Assembly (NCBI GenBank): GCA_021780695.1
Contig: JAJXYD010000023.1
Span: 1-64,000, forward strand
Length of the DNA: 64,000 bases
Direction: 5' to 3'
From: Deltaproteobacteria bacterium
GTDB lineage: Bacteria; Desulfobacterota; Syntrophobacteria; Syntrophobacterales; Syntrophobacteraceae
Below the pieces are notes generated by a model that was given only the letters and a program-made list of their open reading frames with translations, was not told the origin of the DNA and searched no databases. Of this stretch, positions 63,225 through 64,000 are shown one piece after another; position 1 is the first letter of the stretch; each line of letters starts with the position of its first letter. The position numbers and the translations under genes are program-made.

Positions 63225-63406
63225 CAATGTTTTTGATTCAGGCTCACGCGAAGGCGCGAAGGCGCGAAAAAAGAGATCAAAGAAATACAATAGGAAAGGT
63301 GTCCGGATTGACCTGAGCGATCCAGGCTTTAATTAGCCATAGAGGACCAGTGGGAAATCGCACTTTTCCCGGGTTCCATTTTCGCGGTTTCGCGTGGGAC
63401 AAACAG
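63225..63406 (+). repeat. MITE-like repeat, copy 2
   Basis: About 182 bp matching 25806-25978. It differs by an extra 8-bp GCGAAGGC unit in the left arm and a small number of substitutions. Inverted ends and internal palindrome are kept (the latter with one mismatch). A second GACAAACAG follows the right end. No ORF. Confidence 0.8.
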
Positions 63407-63455
63407 AGCTTAAGACAAACAGTAAGGAAACTTGCCGGTAGTATTGGGTCCCGGG

Positions 63456-63529
63456 AATTGGCTGATTTTAAACGATAGACTTTTTAGGCTCCCGGAAGGC
63501 TAGGGTTATCTGGGGAAATGATAAGGGCC
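63456..63529 (+). repeat. Diverged dispersed repeat B, copy 2
   Basis: Resembles 54597-54684 (see there). It lies 50 bp after MITE copy 2, suggesting that both belong to a larger decayed element; this is inferred. Confidence 0.45.
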
Positions 63530-63574
63530 GGTTCGCAGTTACGGTGCGATTATGTTGGATAATTTATGTATTCT

Positions 63575-64000
63575 TTAGCGATAAAGGTATAACTCGTAGT
63601 AGATGAGCTTTATGTATTGGAGCAGCACCTCCTGCCTGCCGTGCCAGGTCGCGGCCCAGTTTCCCGCCCGGTCGGAGTTCCAAACGGGATAGGTAGAAAC
63701 CTTTGCTCCGAGCTTTCCCAGGACTTTACCGTAAACCAGCTGGGTTCGCCTGCTTCGGCAGGCTTGCGTTACAACCAGAACCGAATGAATATCGGGATGG
63801 GATTTTAGAAATTCGCCAACCTGGCGGGCAAGGTTTAGGGTAAAGGGCTCAACTTCGCGAAAGGGCAAAATCCGGCACGGCTGGAGCCGGGCTTGCCGGA
63901 TCATCACCCGGGCGATTTGGAATCCCATAGGGTCCGGCTTATCGGGGTCCCTATCCGAGGCCCGGACGGGAACCAACACCGTTGTAGCGGTTTCGAGTTT
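63575..64000 (-). CDS. YdcF/DUF218-like protein, partial (N-terminus beyond window)
   Basis: The frame is open to the window edge at 64000, so only the C-terminal 141 residues are seen. SVLVVTQACRSRRTQLVYGKVLG (the DUF218 SxxxRxxxxF-like segment), then WNSDRAGNWAATWHGRQEVLLQYIKLIYYEL, fit the YdcF/ElyC/DUF218 family. Such proteins often occur near exosortase and exopolysaccharide genes, which agrees with prsR, prsT and the rml genes here. Function is envelope-related but not defined. Confidence 0.7.
   Translation of the reverse strand, partial: KLETATTVLVPVRASDRDPDKPDPMGFQIARVMIRQARLQPCRILPFREVEPFTLNLARQVGEFLKSHPDIHSVLVVTQACRSRRTQLVYGKVLGKLGAKVSTYPVWNSDRAGNWAATWHGRQEVLLQYIKLIYYELYLYR

Overview
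The window looks like a chromosome segment of a strictly anaerobic Desulfobacterota (former deltaproteobacterial) organism, probably a sulfate reducer or a syntroph. The evidence is a 2-oxoacid:ferredoxin oxidoreductase, a complete hdrCBA-flxDCBA electron-transfer cluster, an EF-G of the spirochaete/planctomycete/delta (mitochondrial EFG1-like) type, many sigma-54 style regulators and PEP-CTERM-type PrsR/PrsT homologues. This placement is inferred from gene content; no rRNA is present.

Layout. 0-1.2 kb: por genes (minus strand, porA cut by the window edge). 1.5-5.2 kb: DNA metabolism and translation block dnaX-ybaB-recR with two tRNA-Ser genes and tadA. 5.3-9.6 kb: two exported peptidoglycan enzymes (an L,D-transpeptidase and a MepA-like LysM endopeptidase). 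9.8-13.2 kb: EF-G and a Ste24-type M48 protease. 13.4-17.6 kb: amino-acid permease, Fe-S/DUF3786 protein, HMG-CoA-lyase-like enzyme. 17.6-23 kb: hybrid PAS histidine kinase, DsrE-like protein, a small Lys-rich protein, and an AmgK/MurU-like sugar kinase-nucleotidyltransferase pair. 23.2-25.8 kb: a four-gene envelope cluster (TlpA-like thioredoxin, membrane-tethered cNMP-binding/rhodanese fusion without the rhodanese cysteine, MauE/DoxX-like protein, small lipoprotein). 26-29.4 kb: zinc-ribbon protein, DUF5132 pair, rmlD, rmlC, small DMT transporter. 29.8-36.2 kb: NtrC-type regulator, a lone receiver domain, aldo/keto reductase, a large DUF3300 Gly-rich protein. 36.4-44.9 kb: GAF protein followed by hdrCBA-flxDCBA, which is expected to couple NAD(P)H oxidation to ferredoxin and a thiol/disulfide carrier. 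45-50 kb: HDOD regulator, HD protein with dtd, malQ. 50-55.7 kb: a secreted papain-family protease divergent from a small exported cystatin, then two response regulators with degenerate receivers. 55.7-64 kb: PrsR, PrsT, rmlA, rmlB, cysC and a partial YdcF/DUF218 protein, i.e. an envelope/exopolysaccharide locus.

The most notable signals are: (1) the adjacent bacterial cystatin and C1A protease; (2) several receiver domains that have lost the phospho-acceptor Asp or the acidic pair; (3) the transmembrane cNMP-sensor/dead-rhodanese cluster; (4) a ~175-bp MITE-like element in two copies 37 kb apart, with a second diverged repeat; (5) an A8 tract in dnaX at the place expected for tau/gamma slippage. 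No CRISPR array, prophage or intact insertion sequence was seen.
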